Of a DNA stretch of 64,000 nt, positions 52,591 through 64,000 are shown in pieces. This DNA is from Bedellia somnulentella. Taxonomy: Eukaryota; Arthropoda; Insecta; Lepidoptera; Bedelliidae. A program made the position numbers and the translations under genes. The DNA lies in NCBI GenBank assembly GCA_963576735.1, contig OY755181.1, forward strand, positions 1,798,001 to 1,862,000, in the 5' to 3' direction. Numbering within the stretch: the stretch's first letter is position 1; every line of letters begins with the position of its first letter. The notes under the pieces were generated by a model. That model was not told the DNA's origin, did no database searches, and saw only the letters and a list, made by a program, of their open reading frames with translations.

Positions 52591-53919
52591 ACTATAAATA
52601 AACAACTGTCGCACTGTTAGAACGCTGCATTCATTATAAAGGTTTTGGGTAGGATACCATTTAGGGTGAAAATTCATAATTTTAAGAATAGCTCTTTGGG
52701 ATGTTTCTATAGAAATCAAAGTGCTTGTTGGTACCCCACCCCAACTACTTATGCCATACACTAGGATGGATTGGCATAGTGATAAATATATATTATTAAG
52801 TAGTTTGGGGTCTGCTATTGATCTAAGACGACAAAATACGAACATCAACTTTCTGATTCTGTTAGCAATAAGTTTGATATGTTCCTTGAAGTTCAGATTA
52901 GAATCCAGGATCACTCCAAGGTATTTAATGTGATTCGCTCTAGTTAATTCTGGACAAGTGCAATTGTTTGCAGATTGTAGTGGCAATTTATTACAGCTGT
53001 GTGCAATTAAATGATGTGTAATAGCAGGTTGGCTGTTTTTACGCATAGAAAAAGACATATATTGCGTTTTATTGGCGTTAAGGGTTAGGCAATTAGATGT
53101 AGCCATTTACACACTTCGTTGAATCCATTTTGTGCGATACCGAATACCTCATCCCAAGTGTCTCCAGTAAAAACCAAAGCCGTATCATCAGCGTAACAAT
53201 AGGTTTTGCCTCCGATGGATTGAGTGCAGAGAAGATCGTTGATGTATATCAAGAACAGGATGGGACCCAAGATACTACCCTGCGGAACTCTATATGTCAC
53301 TTGTTCATCAGTACTGATATAATTGTTTATTTTGACACATTGAGTTCTGTTTGTTAGGTAATCATTAAACAGGGCTAATTGAGTACCTCTTATTCCCATA
53401 CTTTCCAACTTAGTAAGTAGCTTTGAGATAGAGACGGTGTCAAAGGCTTTTGCAAGGTCAATAAAGATACCAACATTTTTTTTGCTGTTGTCAAGATTTC
53501 GTACAACATGATCTGTCAGATCATGTATAGCATCTTGAGCCGATTTTCCACATCGAAAACCGTACTGGCTACCAGATAGTAAGTTGTTTGTCTCCAAATA
53601 GTCTACCAATCTAGAGTTTATTATTCGTTCAAGAATTTTGGACAAAGAAGGTAATATTGATATTGGCCTGTAATTGTTGAGACAATCTCTATTCCCGGCT
53701 TTATGGATAGGGTGAATTATGGACTTTTTAAGTGACCCAGGGAAGACTCCCTGCATCAAGCACTGATTAAAAATATGTGTTAGAGGAGAAACCAGAGAAC
53801 TTCTACAGTAATGTATAATTTTATTTGAGTGGTAATACGTACAAAAATAATTTTACCCTACAACTACAAGGTACCCTACATTGTATATGTATATGAAGTG
53901 CGAAATACACACTTATTAT

Positions 53920-54167
53920 GAGGAGCTGGCGAACAAAACCGGATTAGTCCACAAAAATAAATTTTACACAGTGGCTAAAAAACTATTATCAACATATAAT
54001 ATAACGTTTGAAAATGCACTTTTTAAAGCCTCATATGGCCTACTTAGAATAGGTTTTGATTGAAAATATTAACAGGGATCGACGCATCCAGTCTAAGATA
54101 TGGCGATTTAAAAAAAAAAGTTTTTTTTATTATAGTGGACTTCTCCGGTTTTGTTCGCCAGCTCCTC
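53920..54167. mobile_element. 248-bp MITE
   Basis: Inverted ends start GAGGAGCTGGCGAACAAAAC, perfect for 24 bp, then two mismatches and 7 more matches (AGTCCAC). TATTAT lies on both sides (53914-53919 and 54168-54173). No known superfamily assigned. Confidence 0.8.
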
Positions 54168-54394
54168 TATTATCTATCAATCATCACGCAGGCTGGCACC
54201 GGCTCTGGGTTTTGCCTATCGTCTCGTTCTAGGACGGGCCTCTATCTCTCTCTCTCCTTGACAGTATTCAATAAAGCTTATTGCCATGCAAAAATATTTT
54301 ATTTGGGTGTACTTAGTGCTCTTTGGATTTATATACATTATATGTCTATACTTACTATTTATCTTCAAGATTTGTAGCATACCCTAGTCTTTTA

Positions 54395-54608
54395 AACTGC
54401 TACTGTCCCAAAAAATGGTAGTCAGAGCTTTAGAATTAGAAGTACTTCTGCCACTTTTAGATACAAACATATCACGGCTATCAAATCCAAAAAAGCCGCA
54501 GCTTCAGTGCTGGAAACTTCTTCGAAGTTGATAGGGAACAAGATGGTAGAAACAAAGCATCCTTGGGTAGAAAGGGGTAGTGACATTTTAAGCCGGCACT
54601 ACACAGCA
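54395..54608 (-). repeat. SINE-B fragments in tandem
   Basis: Two overlapping minus-strand remnants (54395-54465 and 54472-54608), the second of the GCCGGCACTACAC subfamily with an internal deletion. Confidence 0.55.
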
Positions 54609-54639
54609 TTTTACTTACTTTTATACTTTTACTTTTAGA

Positions 54640-54770
54640 TGAGTGGAGAAAATAATTAAATAAAGGATGGTTTACGATGGACCTACGGCTTCATCGCCCA
54701 AACATCAATTTAATAGCCCCTATTTCTAAGTCGCCGCTTACAGCACCCGCAGGAAGTAGATAAGATTGCT
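54640..54770 (-). repeat. SINE-B, degraded middle and 5' part
   Basis: Minus-strand remnant with GGTTTACGATGGACCTACGG and AAGTCGCCGCTTACAGCACC. Confidence 0.45.
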
Positions 54771-55065
54771 ATTTTTTTACATAATTCTAAATAGCCAAGT
54801 GTTATAAATAATACGTTAAGTATATAATATTTTCGCCACTCAACTCAAGAGGCGGCGGGTTTTCTTGATTCTGTAGTCACTTTACTCCAGTTTTGGCTTT
54901 ACAACCATAAGTTTATGTTATGTGCAAAGAACTAAAATCAACTAAAAGCAGATGTCTTTTTATGTTAACTCCCCGTTTAGAAAACAATATCCTTAGAGGT
55001 GCTATCTAATTCTTTTTCTTTCAAAGAGGTGCAGAATGTGAAATAGCGTAAGAAAAATTTGTTCA

Positions 55066-55312
55066 TATACATACATATGCTCACGGCTATAAATCACAAA
55101 AAGGAATAGCCAGAGCTTAGGAGCTAGAAACACTTCAGCCACAGTTTGTTAGGGGTAGACAAGATGGTAGAAATAAAGTATCGATGGTGATGGGTCTCCA
55201 ACCGCATCACCCAAAAACCACTCAAAAAAACCCCATATCATTACCTTAGTAGCCTCTTATGACACCCATGGGTAGAAAGGGGTACCTCGTGACATTCTTA
55301 GCCGGCACTACA
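55066..55312 (-). mobile_element. SINE-B, full length variant
   Basis: Minus-strand copy, CATACATATGCTCACGGCTA to GCCGGCACTACACG. The last SINE-B in the window. Confidence 0.78.
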
Positions 55313-55319
55313 CGTTCAT

Positions 55320-58300
55320 CTAATAGTACATTATTATCAAAGTATAAGAAATGTAAGGAGTAAGATATTTTGAACCCTCTCACCTAGATTTCACCATACT
55401 TTATGCTGAGTCCGCGTATAAAGTAACGGGGAGGTAAAAAAATATTTTGAATTCAGCTATGCCCGTTTCCTCAATACTTTCCATACCGTTCACTTCTCTA
55501 AAGGAACTACTCATTACTCTGGGGTGTAGCTCAGATTCAATATTTAAATCAGTGTATTCGGCATTTATTGCCAATTTCTATTGGATTTCTACTGGACTAG
55601 CAAGGTTGGTTTGTTATAAGCGCAATACACAACCGCCGGGCCGCCGACATATGTCGGCAACTTTTTATTGGCGGTCTAGTTCTCATACATAGGTTAGATA
55701 TAATTCTTTTAACACTGGCCGCCGGGTAGCCGGCAATGTTGGTGGCCCGGCGGGCTCAGATTTATTGAGCTTTACAACATGATAAAAATAGTATGACAGA
55801 TAAATAAAAGCCAATGTTTTTTAAAATATTTACTAATACGAAATCAATCTGAACACACACATCAAAAACAGACATATATGCACAATCTAACCAAACTAAT
55901 AATGCGATATAGTATTCTCTATTAGATTTGTTTTTGGAAAACAATATAAGATTCTCATTCTTACTTAAAAGACAAATAATAATAATATATTATATATACA
56001 AACTTCAATTTAAGGCACTGTTATATAGTGATTGCCATAAAATATAAGTACAACCTAAACATAGTAAAAATATCTTCCGCCTACTAGATGGCACAGTTTG
56101 TTTCAAAAGCTATTGAAAAACAATAAAACTCATTTATTAATTCTAAATTATTTTGTACGAAAATTTATTTCGGTTACAGAAATATTATACAGGCGCGTTG
56201 CTGATTTCAAGTTATGGCAATAATTTTGTATAATACTTTTTGTACCGAGCAAAAAATGCATCACTCATTAATATCTATACGGTTTCATCAATATTTTAAA
56301 TGTATAAAATCGATGACAAAAGCGCGAAATAAATTAACTTTTGCGATAGATAAAGATAAGCTCATTGCAAATAAACTAATTCTACATGTTACTCGCGAAT
56401 AAAAAATATATTGCTTTTAAGTTCATCGATCGAGACCAACGTATTAAGTACTTAAACAATATTGATAGGGACGGAGTGTAAATTACAAACGTGGTTATTG
56501 ATATATGTGGAGATTATGAATTTAATTGATATATTTCAAAGGCACTGACGTATCAAAGTATTTTATTTCCTAAAAGCATTGAAAATAGGCGTATTATTTT
56601 AAGGACTCTGAAGCCGGGATTACACTATCCAAGTACAATAAGTCCAAGTGATATTTACGTTACACTTTAAAATAAATTTTAAGGGAAAAAGGTTGGAATT
56701 TTGATATGGGTGCCATTTTTAGAGAACTCAAATTAAGACATAAATAGACTATCTTGGACAGATTGTTAAGTTATGTATACTTGGATAGGTGTAAACGCGG
56801 CTTGGGCGGGCAAACAGTTTTACAAGCAAATACTTTCGGAAGACTTTGGCAATATTGATGCTCATTACGTTGTGATGGAAGAATTAAAATTTTGACCTAC
56901 TTTTCAATGCCATGAGGAAAACAAAAAATGTACACGAATAATCATCTAATTGAATAAAGGGCTAATTATTATAATGAATCTTGTGTTCAAATGATTATGA
57001 TTCTTAATCCAATATAAACCAGTTCCTTTAAAATAGATTGATTAGTTCATTTTCGATTATTCCTTGATAAGTGAAAATTATAAATTTTATTGCATTTAAT
57101 ATAACTTTTAATAAATCTACAAAAGGGTAGAAAGTAAATATGATTTCGCAAAACGCAAGAACAAAATAAACGTGTAATATTCATTTTACAAGTCACTTCA
57201 TAATAGAGTTAACTCAACGATAATAATCTCTCTTCAGATCTTACAAAGCTTTTAATCCTAAATTTCAAATACATATAATAAAAGTATTATAATTGCACTG
57301 ATTGTGAAAAATATTGCTTTTTTATACAACAAAATATTAAAATTCATAATTGCAATGGCGAAGGGTTTAAACAGTTAATAAAAAAACAGTAGACAATATG
57401 TGCCCTCCGCCACTAATACTTTTTATAAACTACTATAGTTTTGCGAACGGATCAACTACACAGATAATAAATTATCTAAAAGCATAAAGATTCTTATTTT
57501 CTTAACTCTAACTAAGTTATTATACTATTTTATCGAGATTCTATTCTCGAGATATAAATCATAGAATTTATATTTAAAACAGTTATTTATGATAAAATCT
57601 ATTTGCGGAAGAAGTTCTTTTTATTTTTTAACTTAAATTATCTGATATTCTTGTAACGAGATATAATTAATAATTTGTAAAAATTTAGTCTGGTTAATTT
57701 ATAAAGGCCAAAAATGGTGATTACTTATTCGACAAAACTATCTTACGCTATCATTTAAAAAACTTAAGTTGATAAACTATGCAGATAACATTTAGTAAAG
57801 TTAACAATAATTTAATCTCCTCCCAACATGAAGTATTAACAATACTATAGAACCACTAAAGCAAAACATTAAATAAGGCACTTGGGATGCACTAATATTT
57901 GATATTTGTATTAATAATGTACTTATTTTAATATACGTTTCTACTGAGACATTCATACCATATAAGAATTGACCCGGAAGACTTGATTATGACGAGAGAA
58001 ACTTCAAAATAGATAAGAAGTTTTTGAAGTCTTTGGTTAAAATATACTCACATTGCCATTTGTATGGGTCAATAAATATATGTGGTTCGAAGAGAAGATA
58101 CACTCCAATCAGTCTAAGAGTTATTGATTTAGAAAGAATCAGATTCTTCAGTGTAACAATATCTATACTTACTTACAATTCCACCTTATCTCTTCACTAT
58201 TTTGTTACACTTGGGTGCTCAGTTTTTGCGTTTCATATATTTTCTTATCATGATAAAAACTATATTATGGACCGTTATAAAAATTGATTCTACGTTAGTA

Positions 58301-60472
58301 GCTGCCGGTTCCATAAGATAGTTTAGGAGGGTAACCTACTCAACACAATACGTATAAATTCCACAACAAGCGACAACAAATAAATAGTATCAAAAAAGTC
58401 GATGGCGTGTGCCATTGCAAACATGTTAATGATAATCATTATGTTATTAACATAACAGGCATTGTTAATAGTTAGATAATATCCGTAGATGTTAAGGTGA
58501 AAGGCCCCATAGCTACAATTGTTGTTCCGATGTTTGTTATGCGGGATGGGTGGCCGGGTCGATATCCTTCTACTCCTCCTATATCCTTCTCGCCATTAGC
58601 ACTCACCTAGCGGGTTAACGAGAAGAGAGAAAAAACAGATGTTAGTATTCGATCATAATGTCATGGACCTACATGACTAGAAATGTAAGCACCGTTCATC
58701 GAGTGACAAAACTCGATGGACGCTACCATCGATTTACGAAATAATCGATTCGATGATTTACGTTCATCGAATTGCAAGACTCGATGAATGGTACTCAGAA
58801 ACAGACATAAGACGTCAAGGGAGGCTATTAGGCATTGTCGCCGAGAAAATATTTGGCAGCCCGGTTAATTAACAGGTACATTAGTTTACTTTATTAATGG
58901 TTGATAATGTTAAAAATATTTAGTATGATGATAGTCTACAATAGGATTAAATGCCCAATAGTTCCCATATGGGCAATGCTTGAGACAACACGAGTATTAA
59001 TATATAAATATAATGCATCAAACATTGCCCAAAAACAAGCATATTTTATCACTTATGTAATAAACCATAGCACCCAGATGCAAGTATGTAAGTTAATCAT
59101 ATCAAATGTATATTCATTCATTCAGTTACACGTCGCAATATTTGATGACATTACATATTTGCATGTTAGTGACTCAAGATAATATATAAACATAGTTACA
59201 CAATATAATTTTCATTTGTGATAATAGCAGTTATGAAAAGTGCACTTGATATTACTCAGACACATCGGGAGTTTGGCCTTGTGGAGTAGCTTTGTTAGTC
59301 TTGTGAGCTATAACTAACCAATATTACACGTCATCAACATTTTAATACTAAATCTCAAAAATATATTTACTTTACTTCGCGACCTAAACAACGACTGAAA
59401 AAAAACACTAGAAAAAAATTCAGACAATTTATTGCAGGTATATTTTTCTGAAAATGCATTTATTTACAATCAACAATTGAAACATTATTATGTATAACAT
59501 TGTGTAAGCTATTCCATCAGGAATACGTATTTGTTCCATTACTGTTCAAAGCGTGACTTTTTGGCATGTGAATGCCTCAACAAATCCACAAGGTCACAAG
59601 TGCAAAATAACTTAATAATAACGACTTTCAAATTAAATTATACATAATACCATAACTATCATCTAAGGCAAAGTAGAAACAATTAACTTAATAAAAGTAA
59701 TAAAAAACTGATATAATGACTAAGAAAATGTTGTGATGAATCTGTAAGTACCGAGAGAGCAGCATTTCGAATAATACTGAATCGATGGCACAACTTCTAA
59801 ACGCCGATCTCTCGAACATTGGGCTCAAAGAAAGAAGGATTCACAACCCTAAAGTAGCACCTCTTTTCTATTGAAATAATATTTGATGATAAAAAAATCC
59901 TTCTTTCCTTACAACGCCATCTGTGTTCTATTCCCAGAAAATTGAGAGGTAATACAGAACGTGGTTGTTCAACACATGTTGTGACATTGCACATTTTACT
60001 AAACAAGCAAGTAAAATATATACGTATTAAATCGAACAAATAAACAATTGCAGCCACAACATGTATTAAGACTAAAAATCTCTAAAAAATGAAAATATAA
60101 AAATCACAGTTTTCAATTATGCAGAGTCATTTCAAAACCAGTAAGTAGCGATGAAAATTCCACCCTCTTATTGCGGTTTCTATTCGATAAGAACCTATTA
60201 AGTACACAATAAATAAAGTACACAGAGAGACAAAGCAAAGGCGAGACTGCATTTCACTAATATCTATAATTTATTAACACAAACAGTAGTAAACAATTTT
60301 ACTAATCATAACTAAAATGATCATTTTAAACACATGATTTCAAGTTTTTTTTCAAATAATTGTTTTATGTTAAGTATATAAGTTTGCGTCAATGAATCAT
60401 AGATGTCAGTGAAGTCGCGCGCGCTTCTCACCTTGTGAACAAAATGGCGGCGTGAGAGCGTTTCGGCGGGAA
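55320..60472 (-). other. AT-rich region downstream of how; probable 3' UTR and flank
   Basis: No gene, LINE or SINE-B copy is recognised in these 5.1 kb, in sharp contrast to the repeat-rich sequence before it. It follows the last how exon on the minus strand, and long 3' UTRs are normal for STAR-family genes. Several minus-strand AATAAA motifs occur; which one is used cannot be told. Paired ATCGA-rich hairpins lie at 58687-58795. Confidence 0.45.
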
Positions 60473-60549
60473 TTAAGGCGCAGGTAAGGCCGTGCGCTGG
60501 TAGGGGTGTTCCCTCATTTGCGTCAACCGACCGGCTCTCCTCACCACAC
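60473..60549 (-). CDS. how: HOW alternative last exon (nuclear-type tail)
   Basis: Minus strand: acceptor CCAATAG, then 77 nt completing Gly and encoding VVRRAGRLTQMREHPYQRTA and LPAP, stop TAA. REHPYQR preceded by basic residues matches the STAR-protein nuclear localisation tail of long HOW and QKI-5. It joins in phase to the donor at 63617 (CAT ACG G|GTCAGT). Too short to stand out as an open frame by itself; identified by the motif and phase. Confidence 0.83.
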
Positions 60550-63500
60550 CTATTGGCACACGGACGTTAACATATGTGGCTTATATTATATTCCTCATTC
60601 TTAGGACGGCTTGCATCTTTCTTGTGTGTTTTTTTACTACAATGACTAGGTCATTATGACAACACAATTTAATAAGGTATATCTGTTTTTGGTAACGATT
60701 GCATTGCAATACTTTTTTATTTCATTAAATACACGTATTAGTTTATATGGATTATCTTTTTATTTAAATTCAGTTCTTTTCTTTTTTGTTCTTTATCACT
60801 TGTTTGCAAGCCATCCGAAGTTACATTGCCATTCTTATGACAAATATTTCTCTATACTGGCGATTCGCTAATTTTATATCAATGCACAAAAATCGCTACT
60901 TAAATGCTCAAATGTTTTTAATCTCGTATTTTTAAACTATATGATTAAAATATAAATATATATTTATAATTTGAATAACTTATAATCGATTCTGCCGAAT
61001 ACTATCAAAATTTAATACTTTTTTTTTATTTTTTTCTGGCAGTAGCATTTAGTTTTATTCTTAATCCTAAAGACTATCTAGTTTTCATACCTTTGGAGAA
61101 ATAACAAAAGTGTAAAATAATATAAAAAAAACTGGGTACATAAAATCCCGTTCAAGGTACAATAAAAAAGCTTGCTAAATATTCGACATTGATCTAAATA
61201 AATTGACTTATCAGCATAAACTGCAACGCGACGCGACATAACTAGTAATATATTTATGGCTATATCATTATTATCTTATAAAGCTCACTCAATTCTAACC
61301 TATCTAAATCTTTAACAGATAATACTCTTAACTGTATGGTACGTTATATAGTTATAATATACCTATACATAACATAACTAATGATAAAAATCTATATATC
61401 ATACATTTGACACTATACGTTGTTATTTTGTCAGGATGTTAAAACGTTATATGTAAATATATATATTAAAATTATTTATTTACGTCGTCAAATAATATTT
61501 GGTCCCCTTTTGCTTGTAGTTGACTGGTCACAACAGTATATGAGTGAGCCAATGTTGTTTATTTTTTTCTAAGTGGTTAAACTATTAAAAGAACTTAGTT
61601 AATCACACGAACAAATTTCAAGTCTACTTATTTCGGAATAGAATCATGCTGTGTGTGAAAATGTGATCAGTAAATATATCTGTTTGATCACTGGAGTTGA
61701 GAGACACAAAATATAAAAGGCCGGAAAAAAGAGACATTTCAGAAAGGTCCCAGCTCAACTAAAATAACCGAAAATAATTTTTAAACAATTGGTGCTTTTT
61801 TCAGCATCTTTTTTATGAGAAAAAATTAATGAAAATTTATTCCGGAATTTTAGACAGTCCCATCATGGATACCTATAATTATAATAAAAAACTATAGGCA
61901 CATAAAAATTGGAATAATATTGCAATAAATAAAAACTAACTAATTTATAGTTAGGAATAATGACGTCTCTCCGGGTGTTATTTAAAGGGGGATATTTTTT
62001 AACTTGTTTAAATCTCCAGTGACAATACAGCATGTTTGTGTTAGTTATTCGTATTAGTTTTGTTACAAGCAGGGGGTTATAAGTATGAATGAAATTTTAT
62101 TAAACGTAGATTTATATTATATCTACGAGAAGAACCGTACTCGTTTAGAATAACTTAGGCGAAAGCTTGTTATCGAATACTACGCAATAATATAAATATT
62201 TTTACTAAAACCTAATGCGTTAATACTTTAAGCTTTCGCCCGCAATTATTTTTGCGAAAAGGAATTTAACTACACATTAATTGCCGCAATGCCTATTATT
62301 GTCCTAAAAATTTGTACCTACAAGAGTATTCGGTAACTAAATTATGATAAATATAATATTTCAACTAGATATCCCTCGGTCTTTCTCCGACCGCAAAATA
62401 AAATCTTAAAATGAAAAAACATGAAATAAAATCTGTATGTAAATAGATTGCAATGAAAAAGAACTATTTAAATAAATAAATAAATTAAAAGCTCCAGGGC
62501 TCAATATACTTTCTGAAACTATACAAACAGCTACCTATCTAGGTAGAATATCGATTGAATGTCGTAGGTACAAAAATTATGAGTCGCTAAACTAAACGCT
62601 CTTACAATGCAACTTAAAACTATAAAGATGGCTTTTATGACTTTACAAAACATGTCGTTGCGACGTTGCCAATTTTTGTCGCATTTTTAGATGGCGTTGT
62701 TCGTAAAAGTGGCAACATCGTCCAAATAGTCAAGGACGGTAATAATGCTGATAGAGTTGGTACGGATCTTGCAGCCTGCCTTGTCTTAGTGGCTGCTGAA
62801 TATGCTGCCAGGGTCAAAAGCCAGCAAGTAGATATCTCGATGCTGTAAACCCGATCAAAATATTTTACTTAAACATACTTCTTAAATCCATCGGGTTATT
62901 TCGTTAGTTACTTTGCCTACGCATTATGTATTTTTGTTAGGAAGGCATTAAGTTTAGTCATTGTGTAAGTGACCGAATACGAGTTTCTAGAATATTCAGT
63001 TTGTTATTAGTCTGGCAAAACGTTTGACATGCAACTTTCATTACAGACATCTAAGACTGACGTATGACATCAAACTAAGGTCCTGACTATATCCATGCGA
63101 TTATACTGTTGTTTAGTTTTAGTTCATTGAATAAAAAATGTGATCGTTTTCTTACCTCCAAAGTTATTTTATGTTTAGCTTGTAGCAGCCAACAAAGAGT
63201 TACGAAAAAGTCAATAAAACGAAAAACGACTTCTATGACGTTTTCGTAACTCTAGTCTTTAAGACCTCTACAGTTTTAAGTTCGATATAACTATAGAAAC
63301 CGCACAATAAATCATATATCAGTCAAATAATGCCAGTAAAAAACAATCCAAAATTTATTGTACGGTTCCTTTTCTATAATAATCCCTCTACCAAGTTAGT
63401 ATTCGATGACAATCGAATGTAAACTTCAGTTCATTTGGACTACGATATTGACTCAAAACCTTTAAACATCAATAAATTCAAAAATGATTTCTAATTATTA

Positions 63501-63600
63501 CAAATTACTGATCAAACTTCTCTAAAAATCAAAAAACCTTAAATCCGATGCCAAACCACTTTAAAATTTCTTCAAAACCTTTCGCAATCGTAGTCCAAAC
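60550..63600 (-). other. how intron / short-isoform 3' UTR
   Basis: Lies between the two alternative ends of how: intron for the nuclear-type transcript, 3' UTR for the read-through transcript. AT-rich. Small open frames at 62635-62848 on both strands do not resemble a known HOW tail. No SINE-B copies. Confidence 0.6.
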
Positions 63601-63937
63601 TCACGCAAATAACTGACCCGTATGATCGGCAGCGGCGTACTCGGCCGTCAGAAGCGGATTCGTCAAGGCTGCATAATTGGCATAATCCGCATACTGTGGC
63701 GCATATATCAGCTGATGGGCTGCTTCTCCAGGGGACAATAGTCCTGAGGATCCGTTGAGGATTCCTTGCGATTGCGACATTCTTGGTGAGAGGATCAGAG
63801 GGGCTCCTAGAGGGGCCTGTGTTCGTAGAGAGACGGTGGGGACTGCGTTGGGTCCCAAGAGGCGTTGTGTCTCAGCGGCCGCGCGACGCCATTCCTCGTC
63901 AGCTGTCGAATCCACTTTGGCATCAATGTTCATGTTA
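63601..63937 (-). CDS. how: Held out wings (HOW/Quaking-like), C-terminal exon
   Basis: HOW is a STAR-family KH-domain RNA-binding protein controlling splicing and mRNA stability in muscle, tendon and glia. This exon follows the KH/QUA2 region, which lies outside the window. After an acceptor (AACAAAG, exon start about 63937) it encodes VDSTADEEWRRAAAETQRLL, PLGAPLILSPRM, GEAAHQLIYAPQYADYANYA and LTNPLLTAEYAAADHTG, closely following the fly HOW C-terminal region. If the donor at 63617 is ignored, it reads on as QLFA and stops (TGA 63601-63603), giving a short tail without the nuclear motif. If spliced, it joins 60549. The acceptor is less certain than the donor because the preceding exon is not visible. 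Ala-rich, GC-rich. Confidence 0.87.
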
Positions 63938-64000
63938 CTTTGTTAGAAGATTGGGAGGTTAGGAAATGGGATTTTACTCTACTATATGGAACTATTGTTG

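Larger units (their letters stand above)
51360..53815 (-). pseudogene. CR1-type LINE interrupted by a THAP-bearing element
   Basis: Minus strand from 53815: LTHIFNQCLMQGVFPGSLKK, NNYRPISILPSLSKILERII, FIDLAKAFDTVSISKLLTKL, VPQGSILGPILFLIYINDLL, YADDTALVF. A frameshift near 53100 leads to KTQYMSFSMRKNSQPAITHH, KYLGVILDSNLNFKEHI and VLTVRQLFIYSLR. At 52591 a DNA element is inserted. The LINE resumes below 52074 with YFCFLGPFMYNKINKQIDIY and stops near 51815. An A/T-rich 3' region includes GGTCCCAAACTAGGC. Related to, but distinct from, the LINE at 29.5-31.4 kb. Confidence 0.85.

Noticed and set aside
62635..62848. Additional alternative how exon
   Set aside because: Short frames exist on both strands, but neither shows a known HOW tail, a phase-compatible acceptor with a good tract, or the HPYQR motif.
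63755..63946. Plus-strand 63-codon frame
   Set aside because: Antisense shadow of the how exon.

Overview
The window looks like nuclear DNA from a moth or butterfly (Lepidoptera). Three intron-bearing eukaryotic genes sit in AT-rich sequence crowded with short retroposons. The proteins read as insect UNC80, NDC1 and HOW. The repeats (RTE, Jockey and CR1-like LINEs, tRNA-headed SINEs, and a Helitron-like family ending in CTAG) are the mix usual for lepidopteran introns. No species can be named from the sequence alone.

Layout. (1) Positions 276-29258, plus strand: 22 coding exons for the C-terminal ~1,162 residues of a UNC80-type subunit of the NALCN sodium-leak channel complex. All exon phases join without a break; the 5' part of the gene lies outside the window. 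(2) Positions 29259-35865: a 5'-truncated CR1/Jockey-type LINE, then a dense cluster of copies of one ~240-bp SINE-like family. (3) Positions 35866-37545, minus strand: a single-exon NDC1 transmembrane nucleoporin, convergent with unc80. (4) Positions 37546-55320: nested mobile elements, including a 2.6-kb hAT element with 8-bp target duplication, a broken hAT transposase split by a palindromic SINE insertion, a Jockey LINE, RTE fragments, and a CR1-like LINE interrupted by a 509-bp element with terminal inverted repeats, 8-bp target duplication and a THAP-like reading frame. (5) Positions 55321-63937, minus strand: the 3' end of held out wings (how), a STAR-family RNA-binding protein. One exon can either read through to a short tail or splice to an exon encoding the HPYQR nuclear-localisation tail. 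Much of the AT-rich sequence here is probably intron and 3' UTR.

The most unusual structure is inside unc80. The last 54 nt of one exon plus 15 nt of its intron form an exact 34-copy, 69-bp tandem array (10080-12425). Every copy keeps a splice donor and an open frame. The array is not isolated: at least six other unc80 exons or exon ends in the same half of the gene have left decaying partial copies in adjacent introns (near 7.5, 15.5, 17.5, 17.9, 18.4-18.7 and 19.2-19.8 kb). The locus therefore seems prone to repeated local duplication of exon ends. A second pattern is that the main SINE-like family, a tRNA-headed SINE and RTE LINE fragments share a similar 3'-terminal module, which suggests common mobilisation by RTE-type machinery.
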